DNA of 64,000 nucleotides from Caenorhabditis elegans (lineage: Eukaryota > Nematoda > Chromadorea > Rhabditida > Rhabditidae): assembly GCF_000002985.6 (NCBI RefSeq), contig NC_003280.10, positions 310,001 through 374,000 on the forward strand. The letters run 5' to 3'. Positions 21,601 to 32,136 of the stretch are shown piece by piece. The translations under genes and the position numbers were made by a program. Positions within the stretch are counted from its first letter, which is position 1, and each line of letters opens with the position of its first letter. The notes under the pieces were generated by a model, which had not been told where the DNA came from, did not search any database, and saw only the letters and a list, made by a program, of their open reading frames with translations.

Positions 21601-22511
21601 GAACTCTTCGTCTGAGCTTACTGAACAATGTAGAGTTCATCCTATCGCTCAAATCAGCTGGAACTAGCTTCCACAGACGAGCAACATCGTGATATCCTAG
21701 AAATTTCAAACTATTTTATGTATTAGTTGGTTTTAAGAAAATATTTAGAGATTAAGTACTCACCAATTCCATATTCCCTTAACAAATAGATTTGTGCTTC
21801 CTGGAGAGATAATAGCCCATCCCGGTCGGTATCGACATTTTGAAGATATCTCAGAGCTGCATTTTCAGCTTTTTCTAGTACCAACATTCGAATCGCATCG
21901 AATTCTCGGGCATCTAGCACGTTGTCACGGTTTGTGTCTACCTGGAAATTGGAAAAATTTAAGTCTCGCGGGGGTATGCAATATTTTCAAATCTTTTTTA
22001 AAAATTTTTTTAATGAATTAGAAAAGTCTGTGTGGTGTGTTAAAATTTCCAAATTCTTGGGAAATGTTTAGTTCATCATGTGTACCTTAAGTCTTTGGTA
22101 AAAACTATTTGGGACACCGGGGGTTTGAACTTTTAACCTTCCGAGCCTTTTTTTGAAATCTAAAGTAAAACTGGGCATAAAAATTACCTGCTTAAACAAG
22201 TCCTCGACTACCGAAGCCGACAGTCCGTGATGCACAAATGCTGCATATCGTATTTCATCAATATCCAACACTCCGTCTTCATTAACATCAACACTCACAT
22301 CGACACGTGGAGATATGACACGTGGCGGGGGTACTGTATTTTCTTCAATTTCTGGAGACGGTTCAGGGACTTCTTCTGGGGATATTGAATCTTCGACTAC
22401 TGTAAGTCGAGTTTTTAGGTCAATTAGATTTGGAAACTTACCAGGTACAATTGGTAAACCGTTGAGAATAGTGACCAGTAACGTTGATAGGATTAACACC
22501 GTTATCCGCAT
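18631..22511 (-). CDS. Secreted 11-EF-hand protein with Thr-rich tail
   Basis: Twelve exons join without phase conflict to 679 aa: 22511-22442, 22399-22188, 21941-21764, 21696-21563, 21380-21184, 20864-20525, 20478-20386, 20228-20068, 19981-19939, 19510-19193, 19070-18875, 18728-18631. It starts with a signal peptide (RITVLILSTLLVTILNG) and a short Pro/Glu linker. Eleven EF-hand-type loops follow, among them DVNEDGVLDIDE, DTNRDNVLDARE, DTDRDGLLSLQE, DLNGDGHISVDE, DENEDGQLDNVE, DTNGDGLVSNAE and DVDGSGDLMPAE, most with canonical Asp and Glu positions, so calcium binding is likely. The last ~210 residues are Thr/Pro-rich (mucin-like, probably O-glycosylated), ending in a charged tail. A secretory-pathway or extracellular calcium-binding role is inferred. 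TTTTCAG lies 2 bp before the ATG (probable trans-splicing). Reading through the exon 9 donor would give a short isoform ending at 19918. No symbol assigned. Confidence 0.8.
20905..21085. repeat. TACTGTAG motif array in EF-hand gene intron
   Basis: About ten spaced copies or near copies of TACTGTAG / GGTACTGTAGG in the 20865-21183 intron. The same word in reverse (ACTACAGTA) recurs in the Thr-rich coding exons of this gene. Confidence 0.6.
22098..22147 (-). repeat. tRNA 3'-half-like fragment
   Basis: On the minus strand GTTCAAACCCCCGGTGTCCC resembles a tRNA T-arm and acceptor end, but the T stem does not pair. It matches the better preserved fragment at 25241-25310 in outline. Located in an intron of the EF-hand gene. 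Confidence 0.3.
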
Positions 22512-23443
22512 TTCTGAAAAAAAAATCATTAAAAAAATTGAAATGAATGAACAGAAACATGCCAAGAAATATATGAAAAATCAATGCCCGACACTTCACA
22601 GGTTTTTAAAATAAAGACCTGTAAAGTGCCGGCTGCTAAGCTGCTCTAACTCAATTTTAAGACAAGTGCAGCGGCCGACGCCCCACAGGTTTACAGAACA
22701 GCATAATGTCAGCTGCTTTTAGTAATTGAAAACCATGCTGAACACTGAAAATCTGGTCAGAAAAATGTGCACAACTTGCTCAAATCTACCGAAACAAGTT
22801 GAAAACTCAACTATTTAATGTCGATTTTCAGACCTTTCAAGCGCTACAATTATGATGTAAACCCGCACAAGAGACTCTATAATTATAAGAGAAATGAAGT
22901 ACACTCTCGTGACTCACTTGGATTGAATTTCATACCGGAAATCAAAAACTGAAGAGGCGCCGAGTTTCTTGAAATAAGGAGATGACCGAGGGGAGGCGGA
23001 GGGCAGGTGACGTATTTTTAAGGGGTATTTTTAGATATTTTTTGGGAGAATTTTTGTGTTTTAATTGGTGATTGTGGTGTGGAGATAGGTAGTGATTGAG
23101 GTTATGTGCAAAACATTTTGGATATGGAATATGTCAAGTTTCCAAGAAAATGCCAAGTTGTGTAAGATCAAAGGGCGGAAATGTAAACGCTCAGGTTCAG
23201 GCGTAGGCGTAGGTTTAAACAAATGCTTATGAAAAAAACAAAACAGAAGCTCGATAAAACAGTGACTTGTAACACAACTTATTGAGATATGTAACAATTA
23301 AGGAATGTTGCTGTGAAGCATGTTCTTGAGTATCTAGTAGTATCCTCAAGTATCATAGGAAAACTGGTTTATGCAACGAAATACTGTGCGCCGATTCTGG
23401 AAATAATGATGGTGCAGGACAAAACAGACGGCAAGTTTAGAAA

Positions 23444-23575
23444 AATTAGGCCTAGGCCTAGGTTTAGGCTTAGGCTTAGGCTAAGGCTTAGGCTCAGGTT
23501 CAGGTATTGGCTTAGGCTTAGGTTTACTTCTAGGTTTAGGCTTAGGCTTAGGCATGATTTGGCACATACTTAAGC
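23444..23575 (+). repeat. Interstitial telomeric repeat (TTAGGC)n
   Basis: Degenerate run of TTAGGC units, the C. elegans telomere repeat. Spurious Arg/Leu-repeat ORFs run through it. Confidence 0.9.
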
Positions 23576-25240
23576 ATAGTTTCAACGTTCTTACACTTGT
23601 GCTTGGGCTTTGGATAATGCTGCAGCTTAGGCTCCGATTTAGTATTAGACTCAAACTTACAACATTCCTAGGCTTAATCTAGAGCTTTGGCTTGGTCTAA
23701 CAAGTACAATTTTTTTCCAAATTTTTAAATTTCAGAAAAGGAAGATTACAGTGTTTTAAAATAAAGGTACAATTTGTTGGCACTTTTCCAAAAAAAAGTT
23801 GCGTAGGTGATTCTCAAAATAGGTGAGCTTTGAGCACTAAAGGTGGACACAGGAGAGAGGAACAAATAAGAACATTATCTAGAATATTCTAAATTCAAGT
23901 AATTAGAAGTAGTTAGACGACGTCAGACAGACGGGCGTATCCAATTGACTAACAAGCTTCTTCTTTTCTTTCATCGGGAATCAGAAGATATTGGGAAAGG
24001 AAAAGCGAAAGGATAGATGATTGCCGACCCAATTACGGATAGTTTAAACAGAACATTCACGGAAATAATGGACAATGCATATCAGTGGATATTTATTGAA
24101 AATGAATTAGAAGACAATAAACTCTCATTTCTCTTTTCTCTTTTGAATTCGCCTTTATCTTGTGTGTGTGTGTGTGCCGGAAATTTCGGATTCTTCTACT
24201 AACTGGTTGCATCTTTTTCTTTATCTACTCTAACTCTTATCAATTACCGTTATCAGTTTGTGACATGGGTGTTTTATTGAGTAAGTGCTTAATTTGATAT
24301 GATATTTTGAGCTATTTTCAAAAATAGAAATTTTGCCCAAGAGTGCTATATTTTTTTTGATAACTCGAAATCTGTGGTAACTACTTATATTTGCAACAAA
24401 TCTATTTTTAAAAACATTTTTTAAACAGTTTTCAAAAATTAGAAAATATGTATTAAATGTATTAAAATATGTATTAAAATTTTTTTTGTCTAAATGTATA
24501 TACTTTCTATAGTGTTTCTAGTAATAAGAGCTGAAATTATTTTTCAATTTCTAGAAAAACGATATAAATTTTATTTTTGTTAATATTTCAAAACAATTTT
24601 AAATGATGGAATTACTAAAATATTTTGTCTTGAAAAATATAACTTTTGAATAGTTGAAAATCGAAAAAGTTTTGTTTTTAGGCATTATGTCTTTCCATCA
24701 AAGCAACAAAAAAAATATAGATAAACATTAAAAATGTTGCCAGAATTTTGATCATTATGAGGTTTCATTTTGATAGTTTAAAGTAATTATTTTTGAAAAA
24801 ACATATAAACAAGATAGCAAAACTAGCATTGCTTTTCTCAAAAACTTGATCGTTTAAAATAGAAATTGAAAATATGAAGCTAACACGCTAGATATATGAC
24901 ACCTCGTTCAATCAAATTCCAGACATAAGTCCTTCTCTGATACTCCCCCAAGCTCAAACCTACATTTTCCCATCAAAACCCCACAATTTTCGGATATTTC
25001 TGCGAATTTCAATTCCAAAAAGGTTTGATTACGAGTGTGCATGTGACGACACAAATGTAGTCAGAATCTTGGCTTCTTCAGAGAATGATTCAGGTCATAA
25101 GAAAATTCCAGGAAAACGCATTTTGAAGGGTTATTCAGTATTAGTAAAAATCCGTTATTTTGACATCAATTTTGGCTTGATTTGGCTAAAAAAATGTGTT
25201 AGGATTGAAGAAACTCATAAACTTGAAATAAAACAACAAC

Positions 25241-25310
25241 AAAAAAATTGGGGTATCGGAGGTTTGAAGCCTCGGCCTTCTGTACCATTGGCATCTGTCT
25301 AACCAACCTA
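25241..25310 (-). repeat. tRNA-derived fragment with Pol III terminator
   Basis: On the minus strand: an A-box-like TTGGTTAGACAGATGCC, a perfect T-arm GAGG-CTTCAAA-CCTC, then CGATACCCCAA followed by a run of seven T. The 5' acceptor strand does not pair with the 3' end, so a functional tRNA is unlikely. It looks like a pseudo-tRNA or SINE head. Confidence 0.45.
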
Positions 25311-26977
25311 AATGTTTTTTTCTTTTTTTTTAATTTAAGAAACAAATAATTTACCACTGAGTAAATAAAAAATTTCGAAAATCAGTTCATAAGAAATAAA
25401 CCGAAAAAAAAGGTATAGAGAATTACTGAGAAACCCGTGGGAAATTTCAGAATATGGAGTACGTGTGCCAGAATATTCTAGACGTAGAAAGTATATGAAA
25501 ATAGATTATGAACTCTTTCTTTTCTGGGATCAAGAATTCAAATTCGAGATGTTTCACACAAGAAGCAGCCAAGATATAGGTGGGGCCTATTTTGGATTTT
25601 TGCGTTTTCTAAATCAAATTATTTGGTAGGCAAATGAAACCGACGCTTTGAAAAAAAAAACCTAAATTTTTGAATTTTTGAATTTTTTCTTGTTTTTTGA
25701 AAGAATGTTACAAAAAAATTTTTTTTGAAAATTCTCCCAAGTATTTCAGAACAAAAAATGCTGAAATTCCCACAAACCTATAAATTCAACATTACAAATG
25801 TTTCATGTCGTGTTAATGTCAATATGTTACAACTAATTGTCTGGTGTCCTTTTCGAGTGTTGTCATAATATTTCAAATGTCAGAATGTCTCTGTTCTATT
25901 CCTTCCAAAAATGAAGAAGCTACAAAAAATAGGAGGGAGGTAAACATGGTGGGGAGAAGACTATTTGTAAACATGATTAAGCTGGGGACAGGGCAACGGA
26001 TTAGACACCCTGTACGATATTTTTTTTAGTTCGGGAGACGATTATTCAACAAGACGAACAAGCTTGAAGCTATTTTTGAAATTTGTGGAGCTTTTTTTTA
26101 GTTTTGCGGTTTTTAAAGTTTCAAGATTTTTCAGATTTTCATCAAAAATCTATTTTTTGCAATGTTTGCAATGCAGCTGCGAGGAACTTTTTTGTAAAAT
26201 TTTCAAACTTTTGTGAAAGGGGGCTGTTGTGTCAAATTGTAATGTCCCTGAAAAGAACGTAGAATTCTTACCAAACCAAATAATACAAATTTTTTGAAAA
26301 ATTTCAATTTTATGGAATTGTCAAACTTCTCACTTCAAGTTCTAGTTAAAATTTCTATTCCCCGCCGTTTCCTATAATTCTGGCAGAATGTTCAAATAAC
26401 ACCACCGTTTAGTTATAATCTTCTAGTCCTTTCCACCATTCATCTCGATTCTCTTATTATTTCTTATTGCCCTAACAATCCCACATAGGTCTCCTCCACA
26501 AACTACTCTCTTTCCATAATCCCTTAATTACCTGGCCATCTTCTCTCATTTCTTCTCATATATGTACATACTCGTTTTTCCAACTTTTTTCTATTTTCTA
26601 GGTTTCAATTCATAACAGAGCTGTTTGAAAAAAAAAACTGTCTACATTTAAAAAATTGTCGCAAAAGTATTTGAATAATTTAAAAAATATTTTCATTGTA
26701 AGTATTGAAACATTTTTTTTGTAATACTTCAGTTGCATTTTTGTAAATTGCTAATAGTAAGCTTAACAAAAATTTAATATTTTCGAAAAACTTCGGACGA
26801 ACCCCCACAGTATTCGAATTTTTTTCATCTTCAAGCTTCAAAAAAGCCCACATTTTGAGCACCGCATTTTGACTGGAAATTAAGAAACTTCCAAAATGTT
26901 TATTTTTTGTGTGAGATTCTTAAAATCTACTAAAAAATTAGATGTTTTGATTTTTCAAAGTATGTGGGTATGCCGCG

Positions 26978-27015
26978 TTTAAGCCTGAGCCTAAGCCTAA
27001 GCCTACGCCTAACCC
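26978..27015 (-). repeat. Short interstitial telomeric repeat
   Basis: About six CCTAAG/CCTACG units on the plus strand. Confidence 0.8.
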
Positions 27016-27527
27016 TGATTTTAAAACAGTTTTTGTATAATATTCTGTATTTTTAATACCATGGGAATGATTTTTAATCATTTTCCCACTGGTCCTATTC
27101 CACCATTTAAGCCAATTTCTTTTTGTTCTAAGTACCTACTTTTTATCCATCTCAATGTATACATCTTCTTCTCCTCCTAACATATTCATCATGTCTTCTC
27201 TTCCCCAATCAAACCAAATCCCCCGTTCATTTATTCCTTCCTTAAAAGATGCCGTTCATCACAACATTTATACGATAAGAGAACGATATCGGCTGAGAGA
27301 TAGAGAAAATATGAAGAGACGCAGACTTACGTGTATTATGTCCATCCACACACTGTCTTCCGAAATTCCACTCGCCCCCACCTTCCGCCGCTTTGTAGAA
27401 ACCACTCTTCCAGAAATTTCATACATTTCGGCGGTGGTGAAAGCATTTTCGATTTCATCTTATCTTTTCTCTCAAAATTTCATTATTGATTGTATGATTT
27501 TCTTTGGTTAAATTGCCCAAAAAACAT

Positions 27528-27640
27528 GTAGGTTTAGGCTTAGGCTTATGTTAAGGCCTAGGCTTATGCTCATGCTTATGCTTAGACTTAGGTTTAGGGC
27601 TAGGCTTAGGCTTAGGCTTATTCTCAGGCTTAAACCTACC
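27528..27640 (+). repeat. Interstitial telomeric repeat
   Basis: TTAGGC/TTATGC units over about 110 bp, roughly 160 bp upstream of the calponin start codon. Confidence 0.85.
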
Positions 27641-27800
27641 TACCAACTACTCTGAAAAATCAAAACATCTGAGTTTTATATTTTTCGAGTAGTTTTTAAA
27701 ATGAATTGTATCTATGTCAACCGCTACTTCCCCATTTTTTCTAGATTTTTCTCTTAAGAAAATAATGTTTTAAGTTTTCAGATCCAATTTGTCACAAGTT

Positions 27801-29143
27801 ATGGCCAATCATGGTCCCAGCTATGGGCTGAGTCGGGAACTACAGAAGAAGGTATATTTTTTCAGATTTACCCCAAAAAATGCCAAAACTTTCAGAACGA
27901 CGCCCGTTTTGTATTGGAGGAAGCAATCGAAGTTCTAAAATGGATTGAGAATGTAACAGGAGAGAGGTTCTCATTTGATGTGACCACTTGTGAATCATCA
28001 ACTGACGTCAGTAATCTACTCAAGGATGGTGTGATGCTATGCAAGCTGATTGAGAAACTAGATCCCAGTTGTCGAGTCGTGTATAATAAGAAACCAAAAA
28101 TGGCATTTCCAATGGTATGTTCTTTAATTTTTTTTTGGCTGATAGAAAACGTACTTAAAAGTTGAAATAAAACAATAGTTTTCATTGCAGATGGAAAATA
28201 TTTCAAATTTCCTGGCAGCTGCCAAACAATTTGGTGTTATGGAAATTAGCTGTTTCCAGACTGTGGATTTGTATGAGAACAAACAATGCTATAAGGTGAG
28301 TTCAAGGTATTCTTAATCTTAGCCCTGGCTGGTTGAATGTTAGGCTTAGGCTGAGGCTTAGGTTCAGGCTTAGGTTCAGGCTTCGGTTCAAGCTATGGTT
28401 TTGACCTAGGTGTAGGCTTATGTTTAGGTTTTTTTGTGAACAAAATGTTAAATTTAACTTTGTAAAATGAGTCACCTGTAATAGAATAGCACCTTCAAAC
28501 ACTGGAACATTTAAAACATTGTTTGAAAACAAATTCAGCTATCTGGAATATGACAATGTGGTCAAGTTTTTTTTCTGGCCCATCACTCATGAAAACTTTG
28601 GGCCGCCTTTAGTTTTATTCCAAGCAAAACAGGCCGTAGGCGATCCCGTTAAAAGGTCGCAGGTCCTCCGACTCTAAGAAATGTCAAAAAATCATTCAAA
28701 ACGTCAAGTGGACGTAACTCGTTTAGTTTTGATCGTAGCGGCCTCATTTATTTCGAGCACACCCCATACCGAAAGGGCTGGCGGGCCCCCCGGGCCCTAT
28801 GAAAAATTTAACAAAAATTTAGAAATTGTTTTTTGAAACAGGAAAATTGTTATTTAAAATCTTTTACTACTTTATTACTAAATTTTACTTAATTCAAATG
28901 TTCCAGGTAATCGAATGTCTGCGTCTCCTCGCCGCCGTCGCTCAATCCCGTTCTTCTCACTTGGAGCATCCAGCGTGGGTGGTGAAGCTTGCCCAATCAT
29001 CGCCACGTCAATTCCCGGAAGCAGTGATGAGAAGGGGTGAAATGGTGATCCCATTGCAATATGGTACAAATAAATGTGCATCACAGAAAGGAATGTCACC
29101 ATATGGGTTGCCACGCCAGATTAAGCCAGATCCACATGGATAA
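27801..29143 (+). CDS. cpn-2: Calponin/transgelin family protein
   Basis: Four exons (27801-27851, 27896-28114, 28191-28295, 28907-29143) give 203 aa. Residues ~20-130 form one calponin-homology domain (EEAIEVLKWIENVTGERF, DGVMLCKLIEKL, PMMENISNFLAAAKQFGV, CFQTVDLYENKQ). Near the C-terminus is one calponin-like repeat (VIPLQYGTNKCASQKGMSPY). This is the transgelin-type layout, expected to bind actin filaments in muscle or related cells. TTTTCAG at 27775-27781 is a probable spliced-leader acceptor 20 bp before the ATG. Intron 3 (611 bp) contains a TTAGGC array and a GC-rich stretch (28600-28800). The symbol is tentative: C. elegans has several cpn genes and this one is chosen on inferred chromosome position. 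Confidence 0.8.
28337..28430 (+). repeat. Interstitial telomeric repeat in calponin intron
   Basis: TTAGGC/TCAGGC units inside intron 3. Confidence 0.85.
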
Positions 29144-30538
29144 TAAATTAACTTTGTTTTTTTTTTGATTTTAAACGATTCTATGCAATTTTTGTGATTC
29201 TTCGTATTTTTTTGGATTTAATAATAATTTTGATGAAATTTCAAAAACCTCGTATGACTATTATCGAAATATTAAAGTTAAAACTGAAATCCAGTAGGAA
29301 CTTGATTCTTAAGTTAATTCAGCTTTCTTCCAATTTTGTGAATTTTATTAAATCTATTAAATTCGATTTTTATCGATTTTTACATTAAAAAAAACTAAAT
29401 ATTCTCCAGCAATCTTAGATTTTATACCTCCTTACTAACATTTTCTTGATTCTTCAACTAGAAACTCTCCGGTCCACAACATTGCCACGTTGCTAGGCAA
29501 ACCAAGAACAATAGGCAATGCTCAAAGAGCACAGCTCACTTTGAATATTTGATGAGCTTCCCGTAAAGAAGAGCCTATGGTTACCAGCCGTTATGGCAAC
29601 AGGACCTCAACAAATCTCACGAAACGTCCGGGTATTTCAGTTTTCTATTGTTTTACAACTTTCTACCTTTTCCTATTTCAAACTTTTTCCACTGAATAAC
29701 TTAATTTTTGAAACTCCTCTAAAATGGTTAGTGTTGTAGTTAGAGGACTCAAAATTGATTCCGAGCACTAAAAAATTGTCCTTTTTTGATTTCTAATGGT
29801 TTTGTACAATTTCAAAACATTATTATTTCTGCCAAAAAAACGAAAGTCATTAGATGGCTGAAAAAATGAGAAAAAATAGAAAATCGCCAAAATTTGTTGA
29901 AAACGGGTAATTCGTATTTGCTGAATTTAGAAAATCTAGGTTTAACCCATCAAAAACTATTAAAAAGTGGCAAAAATTCACAATTTTGAAACACCTCTAA
30001 AATGGTTATTTTTAAAGCTGGAGGACTCAAATTTGATCTCTGAACCTTAAAAAATTGTTCTTTTTTAGAACATAATAATTTTGAACATTTGTAGAAAAAT
30101 TATTTGTTTTGCCAAAAAAAATGTACAGTCATTAGATGGCTGAAAAAAATTTGGGCAAAAATAAAAAGTTGTCTAATTTTGTTGAAAACGGGTAATTCGT
30201 ATACGCTGAATTTAGAAAATCTAGGTTTAGCCCTTCAAAAACTATTTTAAAGCCTACGTGGAAGCCTGAAATCATTTTGGTTTAGTTTAAAAAACGCGTT
30301 TTTATAAATGTCTAAATTTCTGAATTTCTTTCGTAGTTGAAAATCGTCACAAGTAATTAGAAAATTTAGGGCGCACCGTACCGTACCCCCCGTAATTAAA
30401 TTAGAGTTCCCATTTTGGGAGTGCTGCCTCAATTTATGAAATTTGGACTCCCTTTTTTCAATTTTCCAATTTTCTCAACTCCTCTCCAATATTCAAATAT
30501 CTCAAAACTTTGTCGATTTCAAGATTTCCGTCTAAGAA
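29144..30538. other. Intergenic region with local duplication
   Basis: Between the calponin and claudin-like genes. 29460-29640 is non-repetitive and GC-richer (possible regulatory sequence). 29697-30248 is a diverged tandem duplication (separate entry). No gene seen. Confidence 0.5.
29697..30248. repeat. Diverged tandem duplication, ~290-bp unit
   Basis: 29697-29968 and 29984-30248 share, in order, CTCTAAAATGGTTA, GAGGACTCAAA, GTCATTAGATGGCTGAAAAA, GTTGAAAACGGGTAATTCGT and GAATTTAGAAAATCTAGGTT, with substitutions and small gaps. No coding potential. Confidence 0.75.
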
Positions 30539-31726
30539 ATGGTCCGCAAATCGCACTGTGGCTACGGTCTGTTCCTGATTCTCGGCCTAATTCTGACCCT
30601 TGTCGCCATATTCACACCTGGATGGCGCAGCTACAAAGATAAGATTGAAAACTTCGACGATCTATTCATCTGGAATCATATTTTAGGCTCTGGAGCACCG
30701 GATCTTGGCCTAATTTCAAGATATTGTGGACAAGGGACTAGAGAAGTCAATCAGTACGACTGTAAGGCTTACGGGCGGTACCAACTTCCATTCGAGAAGT
30801 TTACGCTGGCATTTATGATTTTGGCTGTGATGTTTCAAGTTGTTTCCGTCGGATGTTTCATTGGATTGTTCTCACCACGTGCAAGGCTTGGATTACCTGC
30901 TGCAAGTACTGCTGGATTGGCATTTGTCTGTTTATTCATTTCGATTGTTGTCTACGGGGTTCGAATGCAATATAAAACTAGTGAGTTTTCCCAAAATAAG
31001 TTTTTTTCCAAGAAAATCGATAATTCTTTTTTTTTTGAATTTCTGATTTCCAGACAATCGAAAATTTTCAAAATAATTCTGATTTCTAAACAGAAACTCC
31101 GCAAATTTCCATTTCAAGTGGTTATCCCTTCCGACCAATCAGCGATGCTTAGAGGGGGCGTGGCCAACGTCGTTGATTTGTCAACACAAAAACTTCAGAT
31201 TAAGGCTCAAATTAGATCGATTTTTTCAATTAGAAATACCTGGGATGAAGTCAACTTTTCTTGGTTTACGAAATATTCTCCAAAAGCTGTAATTATTAAT
31301 TTCTTCTCCGACCAATCAGCGATGCCCAATGTTCGTGGCCAACGTCGCTGATTGGTCAACACAAAAACTTCACATTCAAGTGCAAATTGAAACTATTTAA
31401 ACAAGTTTCTGGGTAGAAATAACATGTGGGGCATATGGGCATCTAATTTTTTCTCCGACCAATCAGCGATGCCCAGTGGGCGTGGCCAACGTCGCTGATT
31501 GGCCTGCAAACAATTTCCCAAATTTTCGGCAATTTGGAGCGAAATAAAATCCAAAACTCTATAATTTCCAGTGTACCTCCAATCAACTACCTACGAGCTT
31601 CTGGCTAATGTCTACTTGGGATATTCCTACTGGCTCGCAGTTGTCGCCACAATTGTGATGCTCATCGCGTCAAGCTTGTCTGGAACTCTTATCGGTCCTG
31701 CTGAATCAGATCACTTCAATCATTGA
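30539..31726 (+). CDS. Claudin-like (Clc-like family) four-pass protein
   Basis: Two exons (30539-30980, 31572-31726), 198 aa. Four helices are visible: GLFLILGLILTLVAIF (~9-26), FTLAFMILAVMFQVVSVGCF, STAGLAFVCLFISIVVYG and YWLAVVATIVMLIASSLSG. A long first extracellular loop follows TM1 with PGWRSY and two cysteines (RYCGQG, YDCKAY). This is the arrangement of the nematode Clc-like claudin family, junction or cell-surface proteins. The ORF runs open into the intron, but the GTGAGT donor at 30981 and the homologous second exon define the real end. AATAAA at about 31771. The intron holds three copies of the CCAATCAGC foldback. Confidence 0.8.
31132..31503. repeat. Three CCAATCAGC foldback copies in the claudin-like intron
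   Basis: Copies at 31132-31184 (decayed), 31309-31359 and 31456-31503. Each has the form CCGACCAATCAGCGATGC ... GGCCAACGTCGCTGATTGG. They account for about 150 bp of a 591-bp intron. Confidence 0.75.
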
Positions 31727-31808
31727 AAATTTATTTATATAACTTACTCATAAAGCCCTAATACATCGAAATAAAGTAAGGAGAAATAAATTAAAATTTA
31801 AACAAATA

Positions 31809-31831
31809 AATATATATATATATATATATAA
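31809..31831. repeat. (TA)n microsatellite
   Basis: About eleven TA units downstream of the claudin-like gene. Confidence 0.9.
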
Positions 31832-32136
31832 ATCGTGGCAAAATTGCTGTTGGCACGTAACGTTATACAATACTAACACGGTACATATCACAAGGAAAAG
31901 CATTTTCCAAAAAAAAAAAATTAGAAGAAAATTGAATAAATTATCATGCACATGCCAATTTGAGCTACCGAGTCGTTGCGAATTCGTCTGAAATTTTTGT
32001 TAAAAATTTATATAGTTCATGCAATTTTTTTTTTTGGAATTTATTTCTGAAATTTGAGCTTCTCTGGACTCCCACATTAAGATACACATAGAAATTTACA
32101 TGCAAAAATACGGAAATTTTTAGAGAGAATTTTGAA

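Larger units (their letters stand above)
22512..27800. other. 5.3-kb intergenic region
   Basis: Lies between the 5' ends of the EF-hand gene (-) and the calponin gene (+). It contains telomeric-type arrays (23190-23215, 23444-23575, 26978-27015, 27528-27640), a tRNA-like fragment (25241-25310), and pyrimidine-rich blocks at 26350-26600 and 27100-27450 that may belong to the calponin promoter. The 118-codon ORF at 27155 has no splice support or recognisable domain. Confidence 0.5.

Noticed and set aside
27155..27511. 118-codon plus ORF upstream of the calponin gene
   Set aside because: No domain character, no splice structure; lies in pyrimidine-rich likely promoter DNA.
29480..29620. X-box-like motifs (GTTGCTAGGCAAAC, GTTATGGCAAC)
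   Set aside because: They match the RFX consensus only partly and lie ~1 kb from the next start codon.
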